Positions 33,801 through 42,404 of a stretch of DNA of 64,000 bases are shown piece after piece (position 1 is the stretch's first letter; every line of letters starts with the position of its first letter). The DNA is from Marthasterias glacialis (Eukaryota; Echinodermata; Asteroidea; Forcipulatida; Asteriidae), in assembly GCA_911728455.2 (NCBI GenBank), contig OU452226.1, forward strand, positions 19,547,938 to 19,611,937. Reading direction: 5' to 3'. Both the position numbers and the translations under genes were made by a program. The notes under the pieces are model-generated. The model searched no databases. It saw nothing but the letters and a program-made list of their open reading frames with translations, and had not been told where the DNA came from.

Positions 33801-36800
33801 AGCAGCTGGAGGCGGAGCAACACACCAAGATGACGCTGGAGGATACTTACCAAATGGAGATGGATGAGTACAAGGAAGAAATCAGTGAGTAAAGACTCAA
33901 TGTCCAGTGCTGTAGATAGATAGAAAGATCCAGATCAAAACTTTATTGTCCCACCAGGGGAAGTTCATATGGCTGTTCAATGACAGTATAAAACAAGCAT
34001 AAAATACACAGAACACATATATAAAAGAATAATTAGTACATCAAATAAAAGTACAATTACAATTGTGCCAACATTAGTTAGAAACCATTGGACTCTACAA
34101 AATAAAGCAGTAATTAGTAAGGAAATCCGACAGGTCTCAAAAAATCTGAACGATAGGAACGTTGGAGTTGGATCAGATCAATATTCAAGCAGGTGTACAT
34201 GAACAGGTTCGTTGGACCAGGGCATCGTTCCATTTGTACCTTCAAAATGCTAACGCGAATATTCTCTCATAGAAATGTTCCCAATAGTTCAGCACAATGT
34301 CGCTGTCCAGCAGAATGTTCTGGCAGTCCACTGGATTACGGGCGTATGCCTACAGGAACGTTCCTTCGCGCCTAGAACATGCCCGACTTTTGAACTGCTC
34401 CCTCACACCAATTTGTGATATGCACTGTGATATTCAGTGTTTTCCCAGTCCTGTCACCTGTGGAAAGAAGTCCACAGGCTGTGCTACTCCGGTGGGATTT
34501 GAATCCATGACCCCACATTCTAGAGCAGTTATCTTATAGGAATCAAAACTGTCCTCTCGTCACCAGGTGCTGGGGTCTTGGGTCCAAATCCTTCCAGAGT
34601 AGTATAACCTGTGGATTTTTTTTCTGCAGGACTTGGGAATACACTGAGTGTACAGTGCTCATGACGCATGGGTGTAAGGGTAAATCCAAACTATTATTCT
34701 TTATCCCTGATGTAATGATACCATCTATTAGATACTGAAATGTTATTTTCTTCTTGTCTTAAGGACTCCTGCGAAGCCAGAACGACACTTTTGAGAAGGA
34801 GCGCAAACTCTTTGAGGATGCTCAGAGGAGCGTGCAAGAGTTGCAGGATGGCAAGAAGAGCATCGAGGCCAAGTCTAGAGAAGTCATCTCAGCACTACAG
34901 GCACAGGTGGCTGAACTCCTACAGCTCAAGGTAATCTCATCAGTGGTGTTAGCCTCAAAACAAGAAGTAATTTTGCTGGTGTTGATCTGAATCTGTAAAC
35001 CCATCTGTGACCTTTGTGTCTGGGTTTCACCTTCAAGTCACAGTCTTAGATCTGTGGGTCTCATTTTGGACCTTTGGGTCTTGATCCCTGACCTGTGGGT
35101 CTTACTCCCTGACCTTTGGGTCAAGGTTTTGACCTTTAGGTCTTGATTTTCTGACCTCTGGGCCTCTGTCATTTGAGGCTGGGCTTCACCTTCAGTTCAC
35201 AGTCTTGGACATTTGAAGCGTAGTCTCGGTCTCAAGTGAAAATTGTGCAATAATGTAGTTTTCAAATATGAATGACACATACACAATGAATTAAACTTGT
35301 CTTGACTTGCAGAGTAAGCTTGAGACGGAGGCTAGAGAGAGCCGAAACAAACTGCAATCCTTGCAAGTGGAGCTGGATAACAGTGAGGCCGTACAGAGGG
35401 ACTTTGTCCGTTTGTCTCAATCATTACAGGTAAGTTTACTACAAACAGTCAACACATAACAATACGCAGTTTTTATATAGCGCTTTATCACACCTATGGG
35501 CGTCTCAGAGCGCTCAATATTTTTTTTCCTGCGAGGTATGATGAGTTACGTTTTTGAAGTATGACCTGTTCCTTTACATAGCACCATGTAATGGTTCACA
35601 AGGTGCTGTTGCGCAATCTGCAGCCGATCAAACCAGGAACACCAGGGCGAGCCCCTTCTCTTTGCGATAAGTGTCACTGGGTTCTTTTACGTGCATTACA
35701 CAACACACGGGACCAACGGCTTTACGTCCCATCCGAAGGACGAAGCAATAATGGTTAAGTGTCTTGCTTAAGGACACAAGTGTCACGACCGGGACTCGAA
35801 CCCACACTCTGCTGATCAGAGACACCAGAGCTTGAGTCCGGTGTTCTTATCCGCTCGGCCACGACACTCCACAGTAGTCTTGGTCAAGACAATGTTACAT
35901 TTACGGCAGCACGAAACAGCACCTGCATAATTTCCGCCAACCACCAGCAATCGGTTTGTTTCTGAGTCGAGAGTCTGACAGCCGGTTTGTCGAAAATCAG
36001 GTTTTTGGAAAAGCGCTCTCTGTTGTTTGAGGGACGGTGTGAGTGCGGTGGCGGTACTGAGATCGTGGCGGGTGGCGGTTAGATCGTGATGGTGAAAAAT
36101 GATCAACAACGTCTTGAGTTAAGACTAATACCACAGGTGTCATACAAAGTAGAGAAAGTAGTTTCATCAAAATGCTTTGGTTTTTTAAAGGGATGGTATA
36201 AATTGGTTTTTGAAATGGTCCTTCCAAACCTGAACTCCTCAGCTGTTCTGACACACATTTTTAAAACTGAAAGTTCTCTCAAAAGGTGCTAATTTTTTCA
36301 AGTGAATTCTATATAAAGTTTACATGCTCAGTTGTGCTTTTAAAAATTTGTTTCTCCTTCTCAAGCATTGGAAGCCATTTTGAAGGTTTTGAAGATTTCC
36401 TTGTTATTCTGCATATTATCTTTCTCAGTACATACTCTGACTGTGTGCAGAATTCCATGCTTGTATCATCCAAGGCACAATTCCCCACAAATTTTCCCTA
36501 CCTGCCGCACTAATACAGTAATCACCATTTTGCTGTTGATTTCTTCAAGGTTCAGCTTGAGAATATCCGACAGAAGGACAATGAAGTCAGGTGGGAACAC
36601 GAAGATGATGTGGAACAATGCAAAGGATGTAAATCACCATTTGGTTCCAAGAAGAAAAAGGTGAGTTAGATAGATTGATAGATAGATAGATATGCATGTA
36701 TTGTCCACATTTGAAACTACATTGAAATTCAATTTCCACTGGCAAACAGGTAAAACGGAAATACAATTACAGTTTGTACACACTTAATACAGAGATCATT

Positions 36801-38474
36801 AAAAGATCACCATAAACAATACAGCACAGACTGAATAGAGTTACCCGTCAGTCATAATTGGCAACAGACTTAAAGCTTTGTTGAAATTCAGGTGAAACTT
36901 TTGAGTAATGCTACAAAATTCAGACAAGCTTTTGCAGTACAGGTAATTCACAATATAGAGCGCCCTCTACAGTTTACCAAGGACAGGCCCTTTTTGAAGT
37001 GTATCATGGGGAAAAGGTAGACTGGTCCCCTGTCTTTCTCCACAAGGATAACACTGGATAAAGACAGGCAATGGAGTCGATTTCACAAAGCACTAAAGAT
37101 TCATCTTCAGATGAGTTGTCAGTTTTACCATAGTGATTTGTATTGTGACATCAAACTTTGTTAGCAGTGAAGATTGATTTGCACTTAAGATCAATCATAA
37201 CTCTTTGTGGAATCGACCCCTGGTCTTAGAAATCCAATGGTATCATTGGATAGACATATACATGCACAACTATGTTTAACTACCAGACTTATAGCGATAT
37301 AACACGCAGGCCTTGAACTTCGCTCTTGAAGGGGCACAGCAATTTTCTTCTGGTAAGGGGCACTTCCATGAGGAAAATGTAACTTTGTATTGGAACTTTG
37401 CTAAGGGCACCACAGCAAAAAGCACAGGGCAATAGACCATTATCATGCTGCCACCATCTTGATCATGTTCCTGGTATCCAATATCAGTAATGGATGCTAA
37501 AATTCATTGTACAAAAAGGAACCAGACTACTTCTCCTTCCAGCCTCGATTTGGTTGCATTGAATTGAATGGGTGAAAACCAAGATGGCCGCACCATGATA
37601 AAGGTCTATTGCTGTAGGTGCCTTGGGTTAGTTTGAGGCCTGAGCTGTGTGAGTGTTCAGTGAACACACGCAGTATTATGGCAGGCAAGGTCAAAGGTAC
37701 ATTAGGCAGGATGCTGCCAGTGCTAAAGGCCAGTATCTGGCGTTATTCACAAGCCTCGGAAGAGTGATGTCACATGTTCGGGCTAGGGGAAATGGTTGAC
37801 AACCTTTTGGTCATCATTGAGCGCTTAACTGCAAGACCCCAGGTGTTTGAAGTTCATTTGCAAAGCAATAAGTTCATATTTGTCTGCTGTGTGTTTATGG
37901 CATAAGATGGTATATTTTGTGAGGTTGGTGATATTTTCAACATTCATGTCAGCCAATTCAACCCTCAAACTGCCTGTGTAGTGCCGTGTTGCGAGTTTAT
38001 TTATGTTTTAGTCAACCCAATTTTTTTATATAAAAGGCCTCTACAAAGTAAACTTTATAGGGTGAACTTGTATTGGCCAGGCATACAGATTCTGGATCAA
38101 ACAGTTTGGTAGATGTATTATTGTATACTGTTTCAACTTGATTGATTTGTTACTGCTCAGCCAAAGCATTTCCTATTTTAATGACACACACATTTGGGAT
38201 GCAAAGTTTGATGATGTTAATGCCGAAAAAGGATTGCATAATCGTAGTTGCATTTAGAGTATGATCCACTGATGAAAGGATCTTTCTGTGCCTTTTTTTT
38301 CGTTGACCACAGCACCACTGCATGCACTGTGGTAAAGTCTTCTGTCCAGAGTGTCTTAACCACAATGTGGAGAGCGGTCCACGCAAACGTCGGATGCCCG
38401 TCTGCAATATCTGTCACACTTTACTAGTTAACGAGTCAGCGCCATATTTCAGCAAAGAGGCCCCTGAGACGTAG
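15850..38474 (+). CDS. RABEP1: Rabaptin (RABEP1/2-type Rab GTPase effector) with C-terminal FYVE-like finger, 22 exons, 1010 aa
   Basis: Rabaptins are dimeric coiled-coil effectors that bridge Rab4 and Rab5 on early endosomes and work with Rabex-5. Exons: 15850-15901, 19874-20011, 20786-20959, 21994-22138, 22903-23095, 23431-23553, 24200-24304, 25169-25304, 25424-25692, 26490-26703, 27604-27750, 28242-28369, 29537-29659, 30170-30268, 30649-30747, 31145-31183, 31760-31861, 33695-33884, 34764-34930, 35313-35429, 36550-36660, 38313-38474. All phases match and 3033 bases close in frame. Landmarks: FAQKRAKFKEIFLTREEE near residue 50; LEAEKTSRSDMELYVAVL near 318; HTWHMANNQFLESQRLQMM near 375; RVVSETEWTKLQEE near 600; LGRPCDMCSNYEDQL near 617; YREDIITVRVNAEHIEEKL near 770; AVQRDFVRLSQSLQVQLENI near 907 (Rab5-binding end of the family). 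It continues into a FYVE-like finger (935-991). Human RABEP1 is 862 aa and stops about where this finger starts. The human GAE-domain motif (FGPLV) is not seen. The RABEP1 versus RABEP2 split is probably vertebrate-specific, so the symbol marks the family. Confidence 0.93.
16465..16539. mobile_element. Truncated MITE of the 641-810 family
   Basis: GACTGGGGCGCTAG on the left and GTACAGCGCCCCAGTTACTG on the right; the central palindrome is lost. It lies in rabaptin intron 1. Confidence 0.5.
17735..17870. repeat. Relative of the palindrome at 22507-22670
   Basis: It shares AACTTGCGGGTACAACCATG and a GGCTCTGAAAAGAGCC stem, but the second arm diverges after 17800. It is probably a longer family member from which the 164-bp palindrome is derived. 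Confidence 0.45.
18220..18390. repeat. Dispersed repeat (GAACTTC-CTCTTGAAGGGGC family)
   Basis: GGCCATGAACTTCACTCTTG ... CACAGGGCACCATAGCAATTG ... TTTAAGGCCTGTGTATG. A second copy at 37313-37655 has the same order but is interrupted by a MITE. It lies in rabaptin intron 1. Confidence 0.6.
19040..19250. repeat. Dispersed repeat (GACCCAAATTCAC ... GACGTCATCACC family)
   Basis: Shared blocks ATTGACCCAA, GTCATCACCCA, TTGGTTGTGCA and GATTAGACGCGCACCAT recur at 42405-42960, where other elements separate them. A partial copy is at about 6136-6200. Confidence 0.55.
19700..19830 (-). mobile_element. Partial tRNA-derived SINE
   Basis: Reverse-strand copy of the SINE body: GGCTTTACGTCCCATCCGAA, CTTGCTTAAGGACACAAGTG, then GGGACTCCCACTCTGC where the B box would be. 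It lies next to rabaptin exon 2. Compare 35455-35872. Confidence 0.6.
22240..22505 (+). mobile_element. Diverged tRNA-derived SINE
   Basis: Head GTGGCCGAGGGGTCTTCTGC, GGACTCAAATTCTGG, later GTGGGTTCGTGTCCTAG and CCTTGAGCTCGACACTTAAC in the family order, with an insertion between A and B boxes. It abuts the palindrome at 22507-22670. Confidence 0.5.
22507..22670. mobile_element. 164-bp almost perfect palindrome (MITE)
   Basis: The arms begin TAATAAGGAACTATAATTAA and end with the exact complement. The centre is GGTGGCTCTTTTCAGAGCCACC. Only a few mismatches can be seen, so it can fold into one hairpin of about 75 bp. It lies in rabaptin intron 4. Confidence 0.85.
23823..24080 (+). mobile_element. 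tRNA-Leu-derived SINE
   Basis: Head GTCGTGGCCGAGCGGTCTAG has a clear A box, ACTCAAGTTCTTATG covers an anticodon-arm-like segment, and GTGTGGGTTCAGGTCCCAG is the B box. The body has GGATGGGATGTAAAGC and AAGAGAAGGGG. It lies in rabaptin intron 6; same family as the longer reverse copy at 35455-35872. Confidence 0.75.
25779..26030 (+). mobile_element. Second type of tRNA-like SINE
   Basis: A-box-like TTGGCCTAGTGGCTTC and B-box-like AGTTTGAATCCCC are spaced as in a tRNA gene, followed by an unrelated body (GGGTTTTCAGTCCCTACC). Different head and body from the tRNA-Leu family. It lies in rabaptin intron 9. Confidence 0.5.
26990..27420. repeat. Dispersed repeat, uninterrupted copy
   Basis: Blocks AATTCACAATACAGAATGCC, CCAAGGACAGGCC, TAAGATGGTATTTATGGTGA and CATTCTTGTCAGCCA occur in the same order at 36945-38060, but there the middle is expanded by insertions. 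It lies in rabaptin intron 10. Confidence 0.55.
29134..29376. mobile_element. 243-bp MITE, long hairpin
   Basis: TATTTCATTTTAGATAATGC starts the left arm and its complement ends the right arm. Inner arms GGAACAAGAAACGTTA / TAACGTTTCTTGTTCC are also inverted. It lies in rabaptin intron 12, about 160 bp before exon 13. Confidence 0.8.
30765..30957. mobile_element. MITE 17 bp after a rabaptin splice donor
   Basis: GGGCCCACTTTCATAGAGC on the left and GCTCTATTAAATTGGGCCC on the right. Same family as 4229-4508 and 6461-6567. It begins 18 bp beyond the end of exon 15. Confidence 0.8.
31342..31473. mobile_element. MITE with TTTCACAAAGCACTAGTCC-type ends
   Basis: Left GTATTTCACAAAACTAGTCC, right GACTAGTCCTAGTGCTTTG followed by TGAAATCCACCCC. 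Several ACTAGTCCTAA blocks lie inside. It lies in rabaptin intron 16. Confidence 0.75.
31920..33560. repeat. Higher-order CCATCAC/CCCCAT satellite, 307-bp period, almost no G on the plus strand
   Basis: It fills most of rabaptin intron 17. Subunits of about 30-60 bp (TTCTTCCATCACTCTTATCC, CACAACCCATTCCCTCTCCC) are organised into a higher-order unit. Blocks starting at 32311, 32618 and 32925 repeat at exactly 307 bp, with a partial fourth round. The plus strand is nearly all A, C and T, so both strands stay free of stops over long runs; the resulting frames are not genes. Copies are nearly identical, so expansion is recent. Confidence 0.9.
33905..34190 (-). mobile_element. LINE-like 3' end with (TCTA)n tail
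   Basis: On the minus strand the sequence ends with CCCCTGGTGGGACAATAAAG, GATCTGGATC and a TCTATCTATC tail. A short CCCC/GGGG hairpin, AATAAAG and a tetranucleotide tail resemble 3' ends of CR1/L2-type LINEs. No reverse transcriptase is present. It lies in rabaptin intron 18. Confidence 0.45.
34430..34620. repeat. Two tRNA-like B-box stretches in opposite orientation
   Basis: GGGATTTGAATCCATGACC (reverse reading ATGGATTCAAATCCC) and, plus strand, GGGTCCAAATCCTTCC within 100 bp. These are probably SINE remnants. It lies in rabaptin intron 18. Confidence 0.35.
35004..35170. repeat. Minisatellite of TGACCT(T/G)TGGGTC units
   Basis: About seven imperfect units of roughly 25 bp (GACCTTTGGGTCTTGATCCC). 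Each contains TGACCT next to GGGTC(A/T), resembling everted nuclear-receptor half-sites. It lies in rabaptin intron 19 and fills about half of it. Confidence 0.7.
35455..35872 (-). mobile_element. Full-length tRNA-Leu-derived SINE
   Basis: Read on the minus strand: head GTCGTGGCCGAGCGGATAAG, then CCGGACTCAAGCTCTGG, B box GTGTGGGTTCGAGTCCCGG, and a body with CTTAAGCAAGACACTTAACC and GGATGGGACGTAAAGCC. It ends in a GCGCTATATAAAAACTG tail. At about 415 bp it is the most complete member here; other copies are at 6423, 7855, 19700, 22240 and 23823. It lies in rabaptin intron 20. Confidence 0.8.
36662..36860 (-). mobile_element. Second LINE-like tail with GATA repeats
   Basis: A short GATAGATAGATA run directly after the exon 21 donor, then TATTGTCCACATTTG and ACATTGAAATTCAATTTCC. 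It resembles the 33905-34190 element in reverse orientation but is more diverged. Confidence 0.35.
37074..37219. mobile_element. MITE with GTCGATTTCACAAAG ends
   Basis: GAGTCGATTTCACAAAGCAC on the left, CTTTGTGGAATCGACCCC on the right, AT-rich interior with GATTCATCTTC / GAAGATTGATT. Confidence 0.65.
37433..37608. mobile_element. MITE with TAGACC...GGTCTA ends, nested
   Basis: TAGACCATTATCATGCTGCC on the left, GCACCATGATAAAGGTCTA on the right. The host repeat without the insertion reads GCAATTGCTGT at 18340-18350, so the empty site is known. A reverse copy is at 39503-39678. Confidence 0.75.
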
Positions 38475-38729
38475 CACACAGACACTTACTGGGTAGGCTA
38501 CACGTAGACACCATGGCTGGTTCGTACTCACTGTATGTATATGAACTGTGTATACAGTCCCAATGTTATGCTCACAATCTAATGTAAAGAGAGAGATGTG
38601 TGGTCACACTGATTTTTTATATCCTGTGCAATGTGGAGATACAGTAACACCTACACTGTAAATGCACTGCAACTGCTCTGCTTGTGCATCTCAGAGCCAC
38701 TAGGCATATAATGCTCATTGGAGATGCAC

Positions 38730-39190
38730 TGGAGATGCAAAGCAGATACACTGTGTGTACGCTGCATAAACACTGTGTGTGCACTGCAGATACACTGCGA
38801 GTGCACTGTAGATACACTGCGAGTGCACTGCAGATATACTGAGTGTGCACTGCAGATACACTGCGAGTGCACTGCAGATATACTGGGTGTGCACTGCAGA
38901 TACACTGCAGATACACTGCAGATACACTGCAGAAAAGATGTGTGTGTAACACAGACTGCATGTGCACTGCAGATATACTGAGGGTGCACTGCAGATACAC
39001 TGCGTGTACAATGCAGACAAAATGTTTGTGCAACACAGATACACTGCAGATACACTGAGGGTGCACTGTATAAACAATGTGTGTGCAAAACAGATGCACT
39101 GTGTACGCACTGCAGATACACTGTGTGCGCCTGCAGATTATTACATGCGCACCACAGATTAAAATGCGTGTGAACTGCAGATGCCCTCCG
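38730..39190. repeat. CTGCAG minisatellite in the presumed rabaptin 3' UTR
   Basis: Units of 15-30 bp built on GTGCACTGCAGATACACTG, about 20-25 in all, becoming irregular at both ends. It begins about 255 bp after the rabaptin stop and before any plus-strand AATAAA, so it is probably transcribed. Several frames on both strands stay open because the units lack stops in those frames; I do not regard these as genes. Confidence 0.85.
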
Positions 39191-39502
39191 GAAACACTTA
39201 ATATACACTACCTTATGTCTTTACACATTCTAGACACCCTCTTCAGTGTTAAGGTTAATTTTTGGGAGTGTCTTATTATACATGCAGTGCATGTGAAAAT
39301 GTTCACGTCGAAAATGGTATGAGCAAGGTGTGTTTTGTGTTTTCTTTGGATGTCAAACATGTTCAGATACATCAGTAATGGTAGTATGTGGGTAGAGAAG
39401 TATGAATGTTACATTTAATTAAGGCCATTTTAGGAATCACAGCTTAGGTTTAGGCTCCAACTTCATCACCTTCCACCTGTTTGGAGTCCCGCACCGATAG
39501 TA

Positions 39503-39678
39503 TAGACCTTTATTATGGTGCGGCCATCTTGATTTTCTCCCATTCAAACCAATGTAACCAAACCGAGGCTGGAATGGCGAATAGTCTGGTTCCTTTTTGT
39601 GCAATGAATATTAGCATCTATTACTGTTATTGAATGCAGGGAACATGACCAAGATGGTGGCAGCATGATAAAGGTCTG
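39503..39678. mobile_element. MITE with TAGACC...GGTCT ends
   Basis: TAGACCTTTATTATGGTGCG on the left, AGCATGATAAAGGTCT on the right. Opposite-orientation relative of 37433-37608. Confidence 0.65.
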
Positions 39679-40195
39679 TAGACCTTTCTTTTGCAACGTC
39701 ACGGCCCGAGTTTTTGCCAACGAAGATGGAGAAACTACGGGGAGTTATCAATGCAAAGCAAAAACAGAGAATCGCAGATTGCAAAAAAACTTTACACAGA
39801 TATTCACAAATTGTTTAGAATTTGTTTGAAACAAACCAACCAATAATGGGATGTATTATTTGTAAATAGAAAGTTTGCAAAAATGTTGAATTTGGGCACA
39901 GCATCTGTCAACAAGACGTGAATGTTTTGCTACATTTGTTTGTCCATGCCGACCAGCGTGGTTTGTCTATACAATTTCATAATGACTGAAGGAGCTAAAG
40001 TTGGAGCCCTAAGACGAAGCTGTGGTTTCGAAAAACGGCCATACTGTCCGAGGGCTCAGTGTAAACACAGCAGGCATGAACCAACCTTTTATGACACGGG
40101 CTCTCATAGTTGTGTGCTTTAAAACATTTAGATTATCAAAATATATCAACCCAGTGTCTCTGTGTAGAGGATTTGTATTCTTCTTCTTTTTTTTA

Positions 40196-40201
40196 AATAA
40201 A
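40196..40201 (+). terminator. Candidate poly(A) signal for rabaptin
   Basis: First AATAAA on the plus strand after the stop at 38474, giving a 3' UTR of about 1.7 kb that includes the CTGCAG minisatellite. An ATTAAA variant near 39157 is an alternative. Confidence 0.3.
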
Positions 40202-42400
40202 TCTCAGCGGACTCAATCCTGTAGGATTTTATTACATTGAAGTGTCAGCAAGCTGTGAAATAGATATGGAGGTTATACATGCCCTAATTTAAGATTTTCA
40301 AACTGTTTGTCCCCACAGCTACTCAAAAGGAAACCATTGATTGATTGCTTTTTGAATTCAAGACTTTGTGCTTCCTTTATGTTTTGAGTACAACATAACG
40401 AAACTCTTGTTTAAACCACATAGTTTGTGCACTATCAGAGCCTTTTTGTTTTTCAGGCAGAAGTTGTCAATGAGCTTTAATCAGAAGTTTTGCTAGAAAC
40501 CAGAGTTCAGATAGACCTTAATTAAAATTTCTTCACACAAAAAAAAAAACATTGCCGTCTTTACATAGTTATTCATTTTGAGTCTTGGAATGTTTTACTG
40601 AGGTTTGCACATTTTTATATTAAGATCATAGATTCATTGGGGAACTTAAAACCGGAAACGTTCATTCCTAACTTTTTAGAGAAGATGCTTTCTGTGTTTT
40701 CTCCCCTATACCTGTGGCAGATTTTTAAACATATCCTCTTCCAGTGGAAATGTAAACAAATGCTACACCATTACCTTTTGGGTTGAATGGGATGTATGGC
40801 CTCATGGGTGTATCCTACATGTCTCACAAAGGGGTGATTTTGTGGGATGCTTTGTGGCAGTACAGTTATCTGGAAGATAAATCAAGTAAAGAGCTACTTA
40901 AACACTACAAAAATTACCTGGTAAACTCTCGCTTTATCTCTGAACAGTTCTCCTATGTACTTACTATTTAAAAAACCTTTGTTTTATTCGGAATAATTTA
41001 TTGGAGACCAAAAGCACAGGTCATCAGGACACATAGGTTACTATATCAAGGCTTTATCTTTTTGCTGTGTTGAGAATCTTGTGGGTTTTTAGGGCGTAGA
41101 GCGTTTCCTTGGTCTATGGTTAGAAGTAATACATATATATTTCTTGGAACACATTAGCTTTTGCATACTATTATTTACTTCTTTTTTTGACTCGGTGTTT
41201 CATCCTTTTTCCTTCAAGAGATCTTCGGTTTTGGTCTTGAGGCCTGACTTGCCTTTGGAACTGTGTACTTAATCATGATCATCATGACTTGAATTAATTT
41301 GAAATAGTCTGGATAAAAGCAGCAGAATTAAATTGCACAACACAAATATGGCACAGAAGAATATTTCATTATCATTTTTATAAAATACACCATTAACTTT
41401 TCGACTTATTTCCATTTTTGTCCTTGCATTATGTGTGCTCAAATCTTTTACTGACTGAGGTTGCATTACACTTAAGCTTATCAGGTAAATCAAGTAAGCA
41501 GAAGAGAGCTGACAACCAGTCAAAAGCAGTGGAAAGGAAAAGTACGTATTAGGTTGTCACCACTGACAGCAGATTAGCAACAACTTGTGAATGTTCTTAG
41601 AATCCAAGTAGCTCAGAAAAAACCCTAGATAGAACTTTGTGTTGATAATGTAGTTTTCCCATGAAATCTTAACCACATATCAAAGCATTACAGCAGTTTA
41701 ATAACGGACATGATTGACCCATATACTCAAACCTGTGTTGCCCTTGGCACTAGAAACCCATCCATTAAGCCAGTGCTTTCATTTTTAGAGTCATCTTCAA
41801 TTTCTTGTGGAGTATGTTTGCCATGCTGCAACACATGCAGCATGAGAAGCTCAAGTCAATCCCAAGGATCATCTCTGCCCACTGTTACACTCATTTACTC
41901 CTGGATGAAGGGAAGAAATTATAATGATCAATTTTAAAGTGTTGTTTTAAGTAGTTTATACTCAGATCTGTAATACTAAAGGTACAGCATTGAGGTGTTT
42001 TAAAAGTTCCTATTGGTATCATGAAATCAAGAAAAGGTAAAGCTTAGTGCTGCTGCCAAACAGTTGCCAATTGTATGCATATTAAAATCGAGATAAGGTA
42101 CAGATTGGAATGGTAACATTTGGATCATGTTATGTCGCCAAAGGTGTTGTTAACTATGGATTTATCTCTCACTGAATCAAGATAGAGTATGGCTTTGGTA
42201 ATGTTGAAAGAATTTTCTTCTGGTATGCTTAAATCTAATGTATTTTTTAATCTAAGTGTGCTCGCATAATCAACCTTTTACACCTGCAGTTTACAATGCA
42301 GAAAATGCTGAAAAAGTTGTTTTAATTTATTTCTACACTCTGTCTAGTCGATTAATAAAAGCATGTCTGAGTCACATCACTCGTGAACAGCATCACCCAT
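40202..42400. other. Non-coding AT-rich stretch
   Basis: I see no exon pattern, RNA gene or clear repeat here. ORFs are short and lack family features. Parts could belong to a longer rabaptin 3' UTR. Confidence 0.5.
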
Positions 42401-42404
42401 TTGC

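Larger units (their letters stand above)
36945..38060. repeat. Dispersed repeat expanded by nested insertions
   Basis: The left part (AATTCACAATATAGAGCGCC) and right part (TAAGATGGTATATTTTGTGA ... CATTCATGTCAGCCA) match 26990-27420. Between them lie a MITE (37074-37219), another repeat (37313-37655) and a MITE inside that (37433-37608). All of it is in rabaptin intron 21. Confidence 0.6.
36592..38414 (+). other. FYVE-like zinc finger of rabaptin (residues 935-991, split by intron 21)
   Basis: Exon 21 encodes W935, then C944-C947 and the basic run KKKK ending at 957; exon 22 opens HHCMHCGKVFCPEC (958-971) and closes with C988-C991. That gives four CxxC pairs in FYVE order. Against the classic FYVE signatures: WxxD is WEHE (then DD), R(R/K)HHCR is KKHHCM, and RVC is PVC in RRMPVC. 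The fold should form; PI3P affinity may be reduced or altered. Intron 21 (36661-38312) falls between the basic patch and HHC. Confidence 0.85.

Noticed and set aside
38617..39208. Cys-rich frames of 130-185 codons in the CTGCAG minisatellite
   Set aside because: Open only because the unit lacks stops; they are downstream of the rabaptin stop or antisense to it.
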